DNA of 53,280 nt from an uncultured Planctomycetota bacterium (GTDB lineage Bacteria > Planctomycetota > UBA1135 > GCA-002686595), in the NCBI GenBank assembly GCA_903928115.1, contig CAIYPP010000158.1, positions 1-53,280 on the forward strand, read 5' to 3'. The notes below the pieces were generated by a model, which searched no databases, was not told the DNA's origin, and worked only from the letters and a program-made list of their open reading frames with translations. The translations under genes were made by a program, and so were the position numbers. Below are positions 50,538 through 53,280 of the stretch, one piece after another (within the stretch, counting starts at the first letter, position 1; the number at the start of each line of letters is the position of its first letter).

Positions 50538-51839
50538 TCACTTTGCGCCGAGGAACTCGCGCGCGCAGAGCTCGGCGACGTCGCTCATCCAAGGCAGCGC
50601 GAAGGACTCGTAGTCGTACTTGTCGTCGTTGAGCACGCCGTCGGAGTTGGCGTAGATCGCGCTTGTGAGGAAGAATCCGCGTCCGGTGCGCTGGTCGACG
50701 ATGTAGGCGTTGTCGATCGTGAAGCCGTAGGCCAAGCCGACCTTGTTGTAGATGCGCAGCGATTCTTTGGGCACCACGCGGCTCGCGCCGGGGAGATAGA
50801 ACTTCGCGTAGTCGTCGGGGTACTTCGCGCGGTCCCAACGCGGGTTCTGGGAGTCGGCGGGATATTGGGAGAGCGCCTCGAGCAGGAGCGTCCGCTCGGC
50901 CTCACCGAGGTCGAAGGGCTTGCCGTCGAACGTCAGGTCCGGGCGCACGACGCGCGCGAGCGCAACCTGCAAGTCGCGCAGCTTCACGCGGCTCTTGGCG
51001 ATGAAGGACATCGGGCCGGGGACGAGATCGCCGTCCTCCATGCGTCCCTTGCCGACCATCACACCGTCGCGGTCGTCGACGTTGGCGAGCTCGAGCGTTC
51101 CATTCTCCTCCGCGAGCCGCACGACGCCCTCGGGGAGGCGCAGCTCGATCGAAGGCGTACGCCGGTTCTCCAAGATCGAGACCTTGACGTTGAGACGGTG
51201 GGTGATGCGGACCGACTCGAGTCCCGCGTCCCACATGAGCTTGTTGAGGCGGTCGTGCCCCGTGAACTCGTAGAGGCGGTTGAACGCGTCGTTGTCGGAG
51301 ACGATCAGTGCCTCGCGCACGAGGTGGCGCAGCGTGAGCTTGCCGTCGGCGACGTTGTCGGGGTCCTGCGCGACGATCGCGCCGCCGCGTCGCGGTGCCC
51401 AGAATGCGAGCGGCGTGTCGGCGTCGAGCTTCGGAGCGGGGCCGCGCTGCAGCTCGCGCATGCGCTCGAGCGCTGCGACCGCGGCGAGCAGCTTGACGGT
51501 GCTCGCCGGGTAGAAGTACTGCGCGTCGGCGCGCCAGCTGTGCTGGAGGAGCACCGGCTTGCCATCGCGCTCGACGAGCTCGCCGATCAGGATCTGCGCG
51601 CGCAGGTCGCTCGCCTCCGCGAGCACCTTGCTCAGCCGAGCGGCGCGTGCCTCGAGTTCAGCCTTTTCGTTCGCGTCGGAGGACTTCGCGGCATCGGCGA
51701 GCCATGCGTCGCGGCCCGCCACGAACAGGCGCAGCGCGCGAGTGTCCTCTGCGGACTCGGCAGCCTGCGGCGCGGGAGCCTGAGCGAGGGCGTTGGGGGC
51801 GAGGAGGAAAGCGCCGAGGAGGAGCGTTCGGAAGTTCAT
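50538..51839 (-). CDS. Class A beta-lactamase-like serine hydrolase
   Basis: This 433-residue protein has a signal peptide (LLLGAFLLAPNALAQ). A helical N-terminal region of about 90 residues precedes a class A-like penicillin-binding fold. The SxxK motif is FYPASTVKLLAAVAALERM, the SDN motif is EALIVSDNDAFNRLYEF and the KTG box appears as YNKVGLAYGF (KVG). A catalytic glutamate in an omega loop could not be confirmed. It is longer than true class A beta-lactamases, and many such homologues are not resistance enzymes. Its ATG overlaps the lysA stop as ATGA, so a role in cell-wall metabolism is plausible but not proven. Confidence 0.85.
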   Translation of the reverse strand: MNFRTLLLGAFLLAPNALAQAPAPQAAESAEDTRALRLFVAGRDAWLADAAKSSDANEKAELEARAARLSKVLAEASDLRAQILIGELVERDGKPVLLQHSWRADAQYFYPASTVKLLAAVAALERMRELQRGPAPKLDADTPLAFWAPRRGGAIVAQDPDNVADGKLTLRHLVREALIVSDNDAFNRLYEFTGHDRLNKLMWDAGLESVRITHRLNVKVSILENRRTPSIELRLPEGVVRLAEENGTLELANVDDRDGVMVGKGRMEDGDLVPGPMSFIAKSRVKLRDLQVALARVVRPDLTFDGKPFDLGEAERTLLLEALSQYPADSQNPRWDRAKYPDDYAKFYLPGASRVVPKESLRIYNKVGLAYGFTIDNAYIVDQRTGRGFFLTSAIYANSDGVLNDDKYDYESFALPWMSDVAELCAREFLGAK

Positions 51840-53089
51840 TCCAGGGAGTCCAGTTCGGGTCGCAGCAGTTCTTCCCACGTCTGGCGCGGGCGCACCACGC
51901 GTGCCCGCCCATTGTGGACCATCACTTCGGCTGCCAGCAACTGCGAGTTGTAGTTGCTCCCCATCGCCGCCGCGTAGGCGCCCGCATCGTGGAAACAAAC
52001 CACGTCTCCGACCGCCGGCCGGGGCAGCGGGCGCGTCTCGAGGGCTCCGCCTTTGCTTTGCGTGAACACATCGGCACTCTCGCACAGGGGGCCTGCCACT
52101 GCGAACGGAGTGCGCGCCTCGGCGTCGCGACCAAGGACCGAGATCTCGTGATGCGCGCCGTACATCGCCGGGCGCACGAGGTTGTGGAAGCCGGCGTCGA
52201 CGAGCACGTACTCGGTCGCTCCGGCGGACTTCACGCCGCGCACGGTCGCGAGCAAGACGCCTGCCTCGGCGACGAGGTAGCGCCCCGGCTCGAGCTCGAG
52301 CGAGAGCGCGCGGCCGAGGCGCCCCTCGAGCTCGCTGCGAGCGCTGTCCCAGACTTCGAGCAGCGGAGCTGGGTCGAAGCGCGGCTCGTGGGCGCGATAG
52401 GGGATCGGGAGGCCGCCGCCTGCCGACAGGGAGCGCAGCGTCTGCGAGAAGTGCGTCGCCGCCTCGACGAGCGCGCGCGCGGCTCGCGAGAGGTGCTCGA
52501 GGTCGGAGCCTGAGCCGATGTGGACGTGCAGTCCCACCACGTCGAGGCCGAGCGTGCGAGCCTCGCGCGCGAGGGCGGGCAGGTCCGCGTGCCAGATGCC
52601 GTGCTTGGACAGCTCGCCACCGGTACTCACCTTGCGGTCGTGACCGTGACCGAAGCCGGGATTCACGCGTAGTACGACGTCGCGTCGCGGCGGATTCGCG
52701 CGTGCGTACTGCTCGAGCATGAACGGCGAGCCGGCATTCAGCTGGAACGGCTCGCGCGCGAGCAGGTCGAGCGCGTCGCGGTCGAAGAGATCCGCGCAGA
52801 AGAGCACCTCCTGCGCGGGAAATCCCGCCGCGAGGGCGCGGCGCAGCTCGCCCGCGGACACCGCATCGACGCGGCATCCTTCGGCGCGCAGCTCGCGCAG
52901 GACCGAGAGATTGGGGTTGGCCTTCTGCGCGTAGCGCACCACGTCGAAGCCGCGACCGCGCGCGCTGCGAAGGTCGAGCAGCTCGCGCGCTCGTGAGCGC
53001 AGCACGGCCGCGTCGTACACGAAGAGCGGCGTTCCATGCTCGCGCGCGAGCTCTTGGAGCAGCGCATCCGAGAGCGAGCGAGGCTTCAT
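51836..53089 (-). CDS. lysA: Diaminopimelate decarboxylase
   Basis: This 417-residue fold-type III PLP enzyme makes lysine from meso-DAP. The PLP lysine is Lys56 in RYAQKANPN. GLHVHIGSGSDLEHL, SAGGGLPIPY and ELEPGRYLVAEAGVLL supply the glycine-rich phosphate loop, and PLCESADVF contains the conserved Cys of the C-terminal domain. YNSQLLAAEVMV closes the fold. The short linker before the substrate-specificity helix agrees with the DAP branch rather than ornithine or arginine decarboxylases. It sits between a bioF-like aminotransferase and the beta-lactamase-like gene, joined to both by four-base overlaps. Confidence 0.95.
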   Translation of the reverse strand: MKPRSLSDALLQELAREHGTPLFVYDAAVLRSRARELLDLRSARGRGFDVVRYAQKANPNLSVLRELRAEGCRVDAVSAGELRRALAAGFPAQEVLFCADLFDRDALDLLAREPFQLNAGSPFMLEQYARANPPRRDVVLRVNPGFGHGHDRKVSTGGELSKHGIWHADLPALAREARTLGLDVVGLHVHIGSGSDLEHLSRAARALVEAATHFSQTLRSLSAGGGLPIPYRAHEPRFDPAPLLEVWDSARSELEGRLGRALSLELEPGRYLVAEAGVLLATVRGVKSAGATEYVLVDAGFHNLVRPAMYGAHHEISVLGRDAEARTPFAVAGPLCESADVFTQSKGGALETRPLPRPAVGDVVCFHDAGAYAAAMGSNYNSQLLAAEVMVHNGRARVVRPRQTWEELLRPELDSLE

Positions 53090-53280
53090 TCCACCCCGCT
53101 GCGCAGACGGGACAGTGCGTCGAGTAGGCGCTCGATTTGCACGAGCGAGTGTCCCGCGCTGATCACGATGCGGAAGTTGCCTTCCGGCGGTCCGCCCGGG
53201 TAGCGGATGTAGGGTGCGAGGATGCCCTCGTCGAGCAGCTTGGCTTCGAGAGCCTTCATCGCTTCCGCCGTGTCGAGCGC
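53086..53280 (-). CDS. BioF/KBL-type aminotransferase, C-terminal end (gene enters from outside)
   Basis: The last 64 residues of a fold-type I PLP enzyme are visible, ending in the pattern LLDEGILAPYIRYPGGPPEG and NFRIVISAGHSLVQIERLLDAL. This closely resembles the C-terminus of 8-amino-7-oxononanoate synthase or 2-amino-3-ketobutyrate CoA ligase. The active-site lysine and most of the protein lie outside the window. Its stop overlaps the lysA start as ATGA, so it leads the lysA operon. Confidence 0.75.
   Translation of the reverse strand, partial: ALDTAEAMKALEAKLLDEGILAPYIRYPGGPPEGNFRIVISAGHSLVQIERLLDALSRLRSGVE

Noticed and set aside
50538..51839. Antibiotic-resistance beta-lactamase
   Set aside because: The KTG box is KVG, the protein is longer than resistance enzymes and it sits in the lysA operon. 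Family membership alone does not show resistance.

Overview
The window is about 70% G+C by eye. It looks like the chromosome of a planctomycete (Planctomycetota). The clues are large secreted proteins with SBBP, thrombospondin type 3 and carboxypeptidase-regulatory-like modules, a C-terminal module ending in FQVWYxD in two unrelated secreted proteins, a secreted glycosidase and a sulfatase-like lipoprotein, a Gfo/Idh/MocA dehydrogenase next to a TIM-barrel isomerase, and TMTC-like membrane proteins. The lineage is an inference; no rRNA or marker set is present. Genes are tightly packed on both strands and often overlap by ATGA or GTGA. There is no gene-free stretch above about 300 bases, and I see no tRNA, rRNA, CRISPR array, insertion sequence or prophage.

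Layout. 1-0.8 kb: 3' end of threonine synthase. 0.9-5.9 kb: a Tat-exported, PaoABC-type molybdenum aldehyde oxidoreductase (2Fe-2S, molybdopterin and FAD/4Fe-4S subunits), followed by a small Cys-rich protein and a DUF1326-like secreted protein. 5.9-8.8 kb (minus): thiD coupled to a secreted clan GH-D-like glycosidase. 8.9-12.8 kb: pterin carbinolamine dehydratase, a peroxiredoxin and a 977-residue Ig-like repeat protein. 12.9-15.6 kb (minus): YceI, then a RidA-lipoprotein/glycosyltransferase/VOC operon. 15.7-23.8 kb: SBBP beta-propeller protein, PabA/TrpG amidotransferase, coiled-coil lipoprotein, HtrA-type protease, GT-C membrane protein and a sulfatase-like lipoprotein. 23.9-25.7 kb: NAD(P)HX epimerase, then the most interesting gene, a secreted thioredoxin whose first catalytic cysteine is an in-frame TGA (UPGC), very likely a selenoprotein. 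25.8-31.4 kb: beta-helix protein, a dehydrogenase/isomerase pair, tandem terminators and a TSP3-repeat protein. 31.4-35.2 kb: a TMTC-like protein with TPRs, a HupE/UreJ-like protein and CrcB. 35.2-38.4 kb (minus): phoB-phoR-phoU. 38.7-41 kb: prmA and two thiol peroxidase/redoxin genes. 41-44.1 kb (minus): GT2, nucleotide-sugar dehydrogenase and epimerase for surface polysaccharide. 44.3-49.3 kb: citrate synthase, then a sugar kinase/Na+ symporter/lipoprotein operon. 49.3-53.3 kb (minus): bioF-like aminotransferase, lysA, a class A beta-lactamase-like hydrolase and an Ig-like protein in one overlapping operon.

Two points cut across the window. First, redox and thiol chemistry is abundant: a selenothioredoxin, two peroxiredoxins, a redoxin and a Mo enzyme. 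Second, many transcription-unit starts carry a TANNNT box 6-9 nt before the start codon with no Shine-Dalgarno. That is the layout of leaderless mRNAs in other bacteria and suggests this organism uses them often.
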